Shown here one piece after another: positions 1 to 6,657 of a stretch of 28,195 nucleotides of DNA. The notes beneath the pieces are model-generated. The model was not told the DNA's origin. It worked only from the letters and a program-made list of their open reading frames with translations, and did no database searches. Position numbers and translations under genes: made by a program. The first letter of the stretch is position 1. Each line of letters starts with the position of its first letter. The stretch lies in IMG/VR virus record IMGVR_UViG_3300044613_001716, positions 1-28,195 of that record; one strand, given 5' to 3'. Source of the stretch: a virus.

Positions 1-21
1 CGAAATACCTTCCCCAAGCAT
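1..21 (-). CDS. possible 5' end of next gene (partial)
   Basis: An ATG at 21 opens a frame (MLGEGIS) that runs off the left edge of the window. It lies 4 bases after the stop of the DUF6378-like gene, which fits the tight spacing of the operon. The ribosome site upstream is weak and only seven codons are visible, so neither the product nor the gene itself can be confirmed. Confidence 0.3.
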
Positions 22-25
22 TCGA

Positions 26-340
26 TTACTTATTTTTGTTTTCAAGCGCTCCTACTTCGTAGCCACAACCTGCGTAGCCAGCAATATCAATCCATGTGTC
101 TGGTTGATATCCAGATTTAGATGCATAACGGGCAACCTTTAGCCCGACCATCATCATTGCTACATCTTCGTTGCTTATGGGGATTCCTAAAATTACAGAC
201 CAAATCTTTGCTGTTCTATCAAAATTATCCTCTGGTGCTCCATATTGCTTATTGCGGTCACTAGAAATAATCTTTGCTGCTTCTCTGAGGGCTTCAACCC
301 GCAGAGGGTTTTGTTCTGGAACTGAATTATCTGTTGTCAT
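26..340 (-). CDS. DUF6378-like phage protein
   Basis: A 104-residue protein with the pattern of a small family common in phages: a helix followed by RNKQYGAPEDNF (about residues 29-40), then IWSVILG, then EDVAMMMVGLKVAR, and a final WIDIAGYAGCGYEVG. I recognise this as resembling DUF6378, whose biochemical role is unknown. The aromatic, Asp-rich helices recall all-alpha NTP pyrophosphohydrolase-like folds, but that is speculation. The ATG at 340 has a GAGGAT ribosome site and overlaps the end of the upstream gene by 14 bases, so the two are probably translationally coupled. No signal peptide or membrane segment is visible. Confidence 0.75.
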   Translation of the reverse strand: MTTDNSVPEQNPLRVEALREAAKIISSDRNKQYGAPEDNFDRTAKIWSVILGIPISNEDVAMMMVGLKVARYASKSGYQPDTWIDIAGYAGCGYEVGALENKNK

Positions 341-536
341 CTTTTATCCTCGCTATAACTTCTACTTGGTAACTCTTACTTTTTTCTGCGTCAGTAACAG
401 TTGTTTCATAGTTGACGTACCTTAGCGGGTCTTCAGAGTCGTTGTCCACAAATGCTGAAATCTTTTCCGTAATTGTGTTTAGTATTTCTTCCTTATTGTC
501 AGCAAGAAAACCAAACTTGTAAGTAATAGATTTCAT
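327..536 (-). CDS. hypothetical protein, 69 aa
   Basis: A short soluble protein with alternating beta and helical character: an N-terminal strand (ITYKFGFLA), an acidic helix with NKEEILNTITEKISAFV, then two likely strands rich in Thr, Val and Tyr, ending VEVIARIKDDNR. No family is recognised. The ATG at 536 follows the previous stop by two bases, and the 3' end overlaps the DUF6378-like gene, which supports a real gene in the operon. Function unknown. Confidence 0.65.
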   Translation of the reverse strand: MKSITYKFGFLADNKEEILNTITEKISAFVDNDSEDPLRYVNYETTVTDAEKSKSYQVEVIARIKDDNR

Positions 537-538
537 TG

Positions 539-973
539 CTAGACCAGTTTCTCTAAGTTCTCTGGCTTGAAGTGTGCTCCATCTATGACAGGGGTCTTTC
601 CATCATTTGTCTTTACAATGATGTCTCCATATCGAACACCAACAACTCTGCCTCTACGGCCATTCATTGCTGATTTTCCAGAGTCTTCATCAAAAGCGTT
701 GTACATAACTCTGACAGTGTCAGCAACTTTAATTGCTCCCGCCTGAGCCTTTACCCACTTCTCGTTTTTATCTTCTGGCACTAGAGCATGGCCTAGAGCA
801 AGTTTTCCAAAAATATCAACAATATCTTTAGAGTTGTTTACTTTCATAGACTTGTTCTTTTCTTTAATCTGTTCCCAGACTTCTAATAATTTGAGTACAG
901 AGTCGCCTACAGCCTTTTTAGTTTTGTTCTGAGTAAGTTGTTCTTTTACCCAGTCCATATCTGCGTCGGACAT
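539..973 (-). CDS. hypothetical protein with SH3/KOW-like C-terminus
   Basis: A 144-residue soluble protein. The first half is helical and Lys-rich (EQLTQNKTKKAVGDSVLKLLEVWEQ region, about residues 11-35). The second half, about residues 85-144, is a small beta barrel candidate: DTVRVMYNAF, GRRGRVVGVRYGDIIVKTNDG, FKPENLEKLV. A GRRGRVVGV turn like this is typical of KOW or SH3-like folds that contact nucleic acid or protein, but no named family is certain. The ATG at 973 has a strong AAAGGAGG site 5-6 bases upstream. It sits between the glycosyltransferase-like gene and a 69-residue unknown, with no gaps. Confidence 0.7.
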   Translation of the reverse strand: MSDADMDWVKEQLTQNKTKKAVGDSVLKLLEVWEQIKEKNKSMKVNNSKDIVDIFGKLALGHALVPEDKNEKWVKAQAGAIKVADTVRVMYNAFDEDSGKSAMNGRRGRVVGVRYGDIIVKTNDGKTPVIDGAHFKPENLEKLV

Positions 974-984
974 TTTTCCTCCTT

Positions 985-2007
985 TTAGATTGTGTATGTT
1001 TTTTGGAGCAATACATTGCCCAAATTTTCCTTGACCTTAGACCAAGAAGGCAATGTTTCTATGTATAACTCTTTTTGCCGTCTTGCTAGTTCAAGTCTTT
1101 TTTCTGGCGTTAGTTCTTCTATCGCGGCAGGAAGTATTGACCACTCACTACCTAGATGAACTGTCTGACGCCAGTCAGTAGCCACAGGGACGCCCACAAA
1201 GAGCGCCTGAGACAGGCTAGGAAGCCACCAAGGGTTTCCATCTTTGTAGACTGAGATAAGGGCTCCAATGGAGTTATCTAAGCGTTCTAAGATGTCTTCG
1301 TTTGCTTCCCATTTACTTTGTCTGTAATTTACTACAGGCTTAGTAATATTCTCAAATGTCCTCAGCGCCCACTTACTTTTTTGGCTGTCTGAGCACCAGT
1401 AATCACCATCAACTAATTTAGTTCTGTAGCGTTGAATTTCTAAAAGCACAGAATCTGGAGAAACTAGAAACAACTTATTGTTGTCTATGGTTGGTATGTA
1501 TTTAGAAATAACCTCTGGCTTAGACCAAGGGTAAGCAGGAATAATAGTCTTTGGCCAAGCCTCTGTGAATAACTTAGTAAGCCCAGAAAAGATATTGGCA
1601 TAGTTTTCTTGCTCTAAAGCCTGATTGTATTCACGCTTTTTTGAATAAAAAGGTTTTACTAAAGATTGTGGGTTGAGGTATATCTCTCTAAGTCCAGCGT
1701 AAATTTTATGTGGGTCAGGGGTGTCTACAAAAAGAGAAAGGTTGCCTAACTCTGATGCGTGTTTGATGACGGACAATGCGCCATAGATTCTGTGTGAGGT
1801 TACATTTGTTGGTGAAGAAACGCCAACTATTACTGAGTCAAACTGAGACAAATACTCTTTATCAAACGTTACTGATGGGCTATCCCAAACAACTTCACAA
1901 CCCAACTCCGTGAGGGCCATATTGATAATTCCAGCAAAGGAAGGTGTCTTTTCATTGGAGTATGTAGATGCGTGTGATGCTGTACATCCAGTAAGAAATA
2001 CTTTCAT
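985..2007 (-). CDS. putative GT-B-like glycosyltransferase
   Basis: A 340-residue soluble protein with a GT-B-like layout. The N-terminal half starts MKVFLTGCTA and has Rossmann-like strands (CEVVWDSPSV, FDSVIVGVSSPT, NLSLFVDTPDPH). The C-terminal half holds DNSIGALISVYKDGNPWWLPSLSQALFVGVPV across about residues 245-275, like the nucleotide-sugar site of GT-B enzymes, where a Ser/Ala-rich helix is followed by a G-x-P turn. The sugar donor and target are unknown. Near replication genes of a phage, modification of DNA bases is one plausible target; a virion or host glycan is another. The ATG has an AAGGAAGG site four bases upstream and a 13-bp inverted repeat further upstream. The family call is by pattern only. 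Confidence 0.55.
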   Translation of the reverse strand: MKVFLTGCTASHASTYSNEKTPSFAGIINMALTELGCEVVWDSPSVTFDKEYLSQFDSVIVGVSSPTNVTSHRIYGALSVIKHASELGNLSLFVDTPDPHKIYAGLREIYLNPQSLVKPFYSKKREYNQALEQENYANIFSGLTKLFTEAWPKTIIPAYPWSKPEVISKYIPTIDNNKLFLVSPDSVLLEIQRYRTKLVDGDYWCSDSQKSKWALRTFENITKPVVNYRQSKWEANEDILERLDNSIGALISVYKDGNPWWLPSLSQALFVGVPVATDWRQTVHLGSEWSILPAAIEELTPEKRLELARRQKELYIETLPSWSKVKENLGNVLLQKTYTI

Positions 2008-2029
2008 AGAACCTTCCTTTATTTAAGGA

Positions 2030-2075
2030 TTATTAGGTGCTGGACTTACTTCCCCGAAAGAACAGCACCTAATAA
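2030..2075 (-). promoter_or_regulatory. 13-bp perfect inverted repeat (hairpin or operator)
   Basis: The arms at 2030-2042 (TTATTAGGTGCTG on the plus strand) and 2063-2075 are exact reverse complements around a 20-base loop. The repeat fills most of the 82-base gap between the ssDNA-binding-like gene and the glycosyltransferase-like gene. On the transcribed strand it is followed by TCCTTAAATAAAGG, not a clear U-run, so it is not a textbook terminator in that direction. A repressor-binding operator or an RNA processing or stability hairpin fits equally well. Confidence 0.6.
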
Positions 2076-2089
2076 CCACATTTATTTAT

Positions 2090-2617
2090 TTAGAACGGCG
2101 CTTGCGGTGCTGCTGCAATTGGCGCTGGAGCAGGTGCTGGCGCTGGTGCAGGAGCAGGTGCAGGTGCTGGAGCAGCGGCACTTACAGGTGTTGCTGTTGT
2201 CGGTGCAACTGCTGGATAGTAGTTCTTGATTTCGTTCTTCTTTTGTCCTTGCCAAGTACGTGTTCCTACTTGAGCACGGAAGCGACGACCAACAATAATC
2301 TGCTCAATCTGAGCGTTTGATGGCTGTGGCTGTTGCATGAAGTATTCCTTTGGCAAACCAAGAGCGTGCATCTTCTTGAAGAAGATACCTAATGCTGCTT
2401 GACTGTCTGGAGATACAACGAGATTGTCCCAAACAAGACGCTTATTGTGAGCACCGCCCTCAACTTGTGCCTTGATTGCGAACATGGTTTTGCCGCTCTG
2501 TGAAACCTTTGCTGTTGCTTCAAGGACTACTAAATCGTAGTCACCGTCTGGCAGAGCATCGTAGGTTCCAGTCTCGCCGGCTTCCTTGATGAGATCGCTC
2601 CAATTGAGAGTACTCAC
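2090..2617 (-). CDS. putative ssDNA-binding protein of the Sak4 module
   Basis: A 175-residue protein with a core that looks like an OB-type DUF669/SSB-like domain (about residues 18-135): YDALPDGDYDLVVLEATAKV, KTMFAIKAQVEGG, a short helix, then IVGRRFRAQVGTRTW and EIKNYYP. The rest is a flexible Ala-Pro repeat ending in PQAPF. A disordered tail with a terminal Phe recalls the partner-recruiting tail of bacterial SSB, although the usual acidic residues are absent. Start: GTG at 2617, overlapping the upstream stop (GTGA), with AGAGGT upstream. In phages, Sak4 recombinases are often encoded next to an SSB, which is the main support for this role; direct sequence evidence is moderate. Confidence 0.6.
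   Translation of the reverse strand: MSTLNWSDLIKEAGETGTYDALPDGDYDLVVLEATAKVSQSGKTMFAIKAQVEGGAHNKRLVWDNLVVSPDSQAALGIFFKKMHALGLPKEYFMQQPQPSNAQIEQIIVGRRFRAQVGTRTWQGQKKNEIKNYYPAVAPTTATPVSAAAPAPAPAPAPAPAPAPAPIAAAPQAPF
2118..2176 (-). repeat. Ala-Pro coding microsatellite
   Basis: A run of degenerate GCT/GCA-CCA/CCT codons encodes the (Ala-Pro)n tail of the SSB-like protein. On the plus strand it reads as repeated GGTGCTGGAGCA-like units. Such a tract can gain or lose 6-base units by slippage without breaking the frame. Boundaries are approximate. Confidence 0.7.
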
Positions 2618-3396
2618 TCTGTTACCTCTTTCTTAGTTGTTGTTGTTGCTGTTTGTCGTGGTCCGAAAATCATGTCTAACATTCGGTCAACTGACAAATT
2701 TTCCTGTTCAACGATTGCGCCGAGGCGTCCTTGGACACGCTCACCCGCTTCGTATTCGTTTGTACGTTCAACATACATACGTCGCACCTTTTGTGGTGCT
2801 TGCATAGGGTCAATGCTTTGGTGTTGCTCCAAAGTTATAGCCCCAAGAATGTCGTAGAAGTATGGTGCTTGAATCTGCAACTGACCTTGTAGGTAAGGAC
2901 GATGACGTCCATCCTGCGAAGTCTTTGACATTGCAGTGAGCACTACTGCCTCTAGAGGATTGGTTGGGTGCATAGTTAAATCGCGGAGGTCGCGTAGAAG
3001 ACCACCCATGTGACGAAGTAGTTCGCCCCACTGTTGCATCTTCATCTGCTCAGTACCAGCAATGCTGTCCATACACTTAACTTGGAGTTCAGAGATTGAG
3101 TCGATAATCAAACTCTTAAAGTGGTGCTTTCCAAGTTGTAGCCATTGATAGGTTTTAATAACTGTGTCGTAGTCCCGAACTTGAACTACAACGGTGTCCC
3201 AACTTCCATCTGCAATTGGTGGTTCTTCTCGCAGTGGGTCCCAGTACTTGACAACAATAGGCAGGAATCGGTGCCCGCCCTCAACGTCAAGCATTAGGCG
3301 AGGATATGGTGCAGTTACAGCAAATGTTGATTTACCAACTTTGCTTTCGCCGTAAACCATAACCGTTAAAGAGCGTTGAATTTCGCCCATTGTCAC
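2614..3396 (-). CDS. Sak4-like RecA-fold ATPase (single-strand annealing)
   Basis: A 260-residue RecA-core ATPase. The Walker A motif GESKVGKST lies at residues 16-24, followed by LMLDVEGGHRFLP. The Walker B strand is FKSLIIDSISEL (near residue 100), and AVVLTAMSK probably carries the sensor strand. This short, single-domain form without RecA's N- and C-terminal extensions is typical of phage Sak4 (AAA_24-type) recombinases, which promote annealing of single strands with a partner SSB. That partner is likely the next gene. The start is GTG at 3396, overlapping the upstream TGA and preceded by AGGAAG. An in-frame ATG at 3390 is an alternative. No sign of truncation. Confidence 0.8.
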   Translation of the reverse strand: MTMGEIQRSLTVMVYGESKVGKSTFAVTAPYPRLMLDVEGGHRFLPIVVKYWDPLREEPPIADGSWDTVVVQVRDYDTVIKTYQWLQLGKHHFKSLIIDSISELQVKCMDSIAGTEQMKMQQWGELLRHMGGLLRDLRDLTMHPTNPLEAVVLTAMSKTSQDGRHRPYLQGQLQIQAPYFYDILGAITLEQHQSIDPMQAPQKVRRMYVERTNEYEAGERVQGRLGAIVEQENLSVDRMLDMIFGPRQTATTTTKKEVTE

Positions 3397-4319
3397 TCGC
3401 TTCCTGTTTTGTCTGTGTCGTAATACGCATAAGGATCTTTTTCCTCATACGAATCGCTAAGTGCTTGTTCAACGGCGCTTCCGTCATCAAACATTGGGCA
3501 TATAGCGAAAAATTGGCATTTCCACTTACAATCTCTACTGGCTCGTGGATATACATGGAACGCAGGATTTTCTCCAGCGTCTAGTGCTGTTCTGATTCTC
3601 ATTAGGTCAGCAATAGTTCCGTGAATGCGTTGCCAGAAAGAACGCATAGTGAAAATATTGTGCCTAATCTCAACGTGGTCATAGAAAGGTGGCTTTGCTG
3701 CCGCAGTTCTACGTACCTTCTTTAGGAGAGTAAAGATTCCACCCTCTGAGCGTTCTTTCTCATCAAACTTTGAAGATTCAAGAAGCATATAAGTCATAAC
3801 CTGCTCATTCATATGAGCCATGCTTGAGAACTCTGACAGTGAACCACCAACAGTTTTGAAATCGCGGAACAAGCGAACTCCATCTGCCTTACGGCGAACA
3901 CGCATATCAAGTTTTCCCTGAAGTTCTACAGCACCATTGAACAATGGAGCAACAATCTTTTCTTCAGTTGAAATCATTTCAAGTTCAGCATCAATTCCGT
4001 TTTCTTCAACCCACTGCTCATAACCTTCAAGCATGATGCGTCCAAGTTCGGCTTCTGTCTCTAAATCATTGACATCTCTAAAGTCGGCAAGAAGAAGTTG
4101 CTTATCTTTCTCAACTAGTTCTGAGTGAGCCTGTAGGAGAGGCGTGCCTTGTGCGTAGTGAGCATCTAAGGCTGCGTGGATACGAGTTCCAAGTGCTAGC
4201 GCACCAGTCATATCTTTTTGCTTTGGCTGTAAGCGACGATAGTAATTTAGCCACCAACGTCTGCGACAATCTTTGAATGTTTGTAACTCTGAGTTTGAAA
4301 GTCTAATGATTTCACTCAT
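3393..4319 (-). CDS. Cas4/RecB-like PD-(D/E)XK exonuclease with Fe-S cysteines
   Basis: A 308-residue nuclease. The N-terminus has SNSELQTFKDCRRRWWLNY (residues 8-26) with Cys18, then GTRIHAALDAHY with His48. The metal-binding core is GKLDMR (Asp138) and DFK (Asp153, Lys155), followed by NEQVMTYML with Gln173. Cys264, Cys268 and Cys274 near the C-terminus complete a four-cysteine set with Cys18, the layout that holds a [4Fe-4S] cluster in Cas4 and AddB-type nucleases. Known family members trim DNA ends to single strands, which would feed the Sak4 annealing protein encoded next. It overlaps the helicase stop by four bases (ATGA), so translation is coupled. No CRISPR array or cas1 is nearby, so this is a phage recombination nuclease, not an adaptation protein. 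Confidence 0.85.
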   Translation of the reverse strand: MSEIIRLSNSELQTFKDCRRRWWLNYYRRLQPKQKDMTGALALGTRIHAALDAHYAQGTPLLQAHSELVEKDKQLLLADFRDVNDLETEAELGRIMLEGYEQWVEENGIDAELEMISTEEKIVAPLFNGAVELQGKLDMRVRRKADGVRLFRDFKTVGGSLSEFSSMAHMNEQVMTYMLLESSKFDEKERSEGGIFTLLKKVRRTAAAKPPFYDHVEIRHNIFTMRSFWQRIHGTIADLMRIRTALDAGENPAFHVYPRASRDCKWKCQFFAICPMFDDGSAVEQALSDSYEEKDPYAYYDTDKTGSE

Positions 4320-6115
4320 AACTTACCCGCCTTGTCATCTTGTAGAAGTTTGAGCAACTGGTCTTTGTCCCGAACAATCTGCTCAAAGTTGTCGGCTTTA
4401 GTTTCAAGAACTTGAATCACACGTTCTTCAATTGTTCCTTCAGTTACATAGTCAGTAATCACAATTGAGTCGTGTATCTCGCTCCCGATTCTATGAACTC
4501 TATCTAGCACTTGCTTATGGTCTACAAGAGACCACGGCCTCTGAAGCATAATCAAGCGACGAGCAGCAGTCAAGGTAATACCTACACCACCTGCTTGTGC
4601 TGTAAACAAAATCCACTTTATTGCACCAGATTGAAAATCGTCAATAGCCTTCTGACGCTCATCCTCATCTTGGTCTCCAGTGATAAGACCGTGAGGAATC
4701 TTTTTCTTTGTCATCTCTGCGCTGAGAAGATTGATAAGTTGCTTTGATACAGCAGAAACAGCAACAGAGTCATCTCCAAAGTCTCCATTGTCAATATCAT
4801 CCATCAACGCTTCAACTTTGCAAGAAGGCGAATCAAGAATGGCTTTAATTTCTCCTGTAGATTCGTTAGTGCTCAAAGTTGCGTAGGAACTAGCAAACTG
4901 TAGAAGTCTAATTGTTTGTGTCAAAACACTAGGCGCTGTTAGCGTATCGCCAGAGCCAAGTTCAGCAATCATTAGGTCACGCATTTGATCATAAGCCTTC
5001 TTCTGCTTAGTTGACATCTCAACATCTCGGCGTTCATTGATAACTGGTGGAAGCCAAGGAAGCACTACTTTCTTGAGCATACGACGCATAACTGGGTTTA
5101 CAGATTTGTAGAACTCATCTTGCATCGCTGGCTTTACGCCAATAACCATCATTCCGCCAAAGGCGTTGAGCATCGTGTCAACCATTCGGTCAATCCACTT
5201 TGTCTTGCTTGGCCAATCCTTTGGAGAAATCCAATGAAGAATTGACCAAAGGTCTACAACATTATTGGCAATAGGTGTTCCAGTAAGTGCAAAACGAATC
5301 TTTGAGTCTCCACTAGCAGACCAGAGAGCACGACTTTGCTTTGATTTAGGGTCTTTAGAACGGTGAATCTCATCTGCAATAACGGCTTTGAAATCAATAT
5401 GATTGAGTTCACGAAGATGTACTTCGCAACGTGTTTCGCTAATCTTTTCATCTTGTCCACCGCAAGCACGGCAACGAGTCAGAGCAACAGAGCCATAAGG
5501 TGCTAGTCGTGAGTGGGTTCTAAGAGATTCCCAGTTGATAATAAATACTTGCGCTGGGTCTTCAAACTGACGTTTGCGTTGAACCGCAGAGCCTTTGATT
5601 ACCTGTGTTGGAACCTCAGGCCACCACTTCGTAAATTCTCTAGCCCAGTTCTTTTTCAAAGTGTTAGGGCAGACAATCAAAACTGGAAAGATTTCTTCTC
5701 CTCTTTCGTGGAGCATCTTGAGGGCACGGATAGCCTGTGCTGTTTTACCTAAGCCAGGCTCATCGGCTAGTAGGGCTCGTTTGGCTGTTGCTAAAAACTC
5801 AACGCCAGCCCTTTGGTGAGGGAAAAGGATTTCATCGCCTTCAAAGGTTTCTAACTCTCTAAAAGCATTAGAAGGGTTGATTCTGGTGGTTACTTCATTA
5901 GCAGCCCATTCAGATAAGGCTGGTCCAATAACTAGGTCATTGCGGAATGTAGAGCGTAGAGCGAGACAGGTTGTCCAACTTAGGGGAACTCTCCAAACCT
6001 GGTCAGAAGGGCTCCAGGAGGCTCCTGGAAGGCTCTTACAGAGTTCTTTGAGGCGCCACTCAGCGGTAATAAGGATGTGTTCCCCACCGTTATCTATATC
6101 TACAGATACTGTCAC
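4316..6115 (-). CDS. SNF2-family DEAD-like helicase
   Basis: About 600 residues forming a two-domain superfamily 2 ATPase. An N-terminal region of about 95 residues has a small HARP-like beta domain (ITAEWRLKELCKSLPGASW, VWRVPLSW). Motifs (numbered from a TTG at 6127) are the Q-like LFPHQRAGVEFL (101-112), Walker A DEPGLGKT (122-129), DEIH box (252-255), ALTGTPIANN (280-289), and, in the C-terminal lobe, FTAQAGGVGITL and QVLDRVHRIGS. SNF2 proteins translocate on duplex DNA; annealing-helicase activity would suit fork repair or recombination. A CRACGG...C...H cluster (219-237) between motifs may bind zinc. Start: GTG at 6115 has GGGGG five bases upstream; TTG at 6127 has no site. An in-frame TGA lies just beyond. 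Confidence 0.85.
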   Translation of the reverse strand: MTVSVDIDNGGEHILITAEWRLKELCKSLPGASWSPSDQVWRVPLSWTTCLALRSTFRNDLVIGPALSEWAANEVTTRINPSNAFRELETFEGDEILFPHQRAGVEFLATAKRALLADEPGLGKTAQAIRALKMLHERGEEIFPVLIVCPNTLKKNWAREFTKWWPEVPTQVIKGSAVQRKRQFEDPAQVFIINWESLRTHSRLAPYGSVALTRCRACGGQDEKISETRCEVHLRELNHIDFKAVIADEIHRSKDPKSKQSRALWSASGDSKIRFALTGTPIANNVVDLWSILHWISPKDWPSKTKWIDRMVDTMLNAFGGMMVIGVKPAMQDEFYKSVNPVMRRMLKKVVLPWLPPVINERRDVEMSTKQKKAYDQMRDLMIAELGSGDTLTAPSVLTQTIRLLQFASSYATLSTNESTGEIKAILDSPSCKVEALMDDIDNGDFGDDSVAVSAVSKQLINLLSAEMTKKKIPHGLITGDQDEDERQKAIDDFQSGAIKWILFTAQAGGVGITLTAARRLIMLQRPWSLVDHKQVLDRVHRIGSEIHDSIVITDYVTEGTIEERVIQVLETKADNFEQIVRDKDQLLKLLQDDKAGKL

Positions 6116-6127
6116 TACAACCCCCAA

Positions 6128-6192
6128 CCGTCATTATGTACTTAGAACATACGGTACCAGAAAAAATAGTTTTTTACTTTTTCAAGACCGTA
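6128..6192 (-). promoter_or_regulatory. intergenic imperfect palindrome, possible operator or terminator
   Basis: The 65-base gap between the RuvC-like gene and the helicase holds TACGGT and ACCGTA as outer arms (transcribed strand). Between them are A-rich and T-rich runs that can pair in part, including an ACTATTTTTT stretch. It breaks an otherwise continuous operon. It could be a weak terminator for the polymerase-RuvC pair, a promoter region for the helicase set, or an operator. No convincing -35/-10 pair was found. Confidence 0.35.
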
Positions 6193-6657
6193 CTATTTTA
6201 GCAGAACTTTTGGCTTCCAACCACTTTTAACCAGTTTTAGCAGGGCGTGTCGGATAGCGTCATTTGCGTGCCCTTCCCCGCCTTTATGCCAAGTCCCAAT
6301 CTTCTTGAGACTTTCATTTGTAAACATTGTTTTAGCGTCTACAGGAGCCTGAAAAGTGATGTCTTCAGGCTTATAGCCGTTTACTCTACACATATGCTTG
6401 AGAATTCCTATTTGCTCAAGACTGTATGGCGCTTGCGAATTTCTTACAGTTTGTGCTGTAATAGTAAAGCGTTCACATACGACCATAAAAGAATCATAGG
6501 ATCTCCATTGATGTAGCGCAATTTCAATTGGGCTGGCATATCCAGCATCATCTACTTCAACTGAAAATTTAACAACTGGCAGGTCATCTTCATTTCCTGA
6601 CCATTCAAGAAGGCACACACCACTCATTTTTCCTGGGTCTACTGAAAGAACATACAT
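6193..6657 (-). CDS. RuvC-like Holliday junction resolvase
   Basis: A 154-residue RNase H-fold protein. The first strand, MYVLSVDPGKMSGVCLLEW, has the D-P-G-x-x-x-G signature with Asp7. VCERF places Glu62 at the second acidic site, and GHANDAIRHALLKL near the C-terminus supplies Asp133 with neighbouring His residues, the pattern of RuvC and related resolvases. The length is close to that of bacterial RuvC (about 170). Such enzymes cut branched DNA in a metal-dependent manner, which phages need for recombination intermediates and for clearing branches before packaging. The start overlaps the polymerase stop (TAATG), so the two are coupled. Confidence 0.8.
   Translation of the reverse strand: MYVLSVDPGKMSGVCLLEWSGNEDDLPVVKFSVEVDDAGYASPIEIALHQWRSYDSFMVVCERFTITAQTVRNSQAPYSLEQIGILKHMCRVNGYKPEDITFQAPVDAKTMFTNESLKKIGTWHKGGEGHANDAIRHALLKLVKSGWKPKVLLK

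Noticed and set aside
3393-4319. CRISPR-Cas adaptation gene (cas4)
   Set aside because: The protein is Cas4-like, but no repeat array, cas1 or cas2 is present; phage recombination nucleases share this fold.
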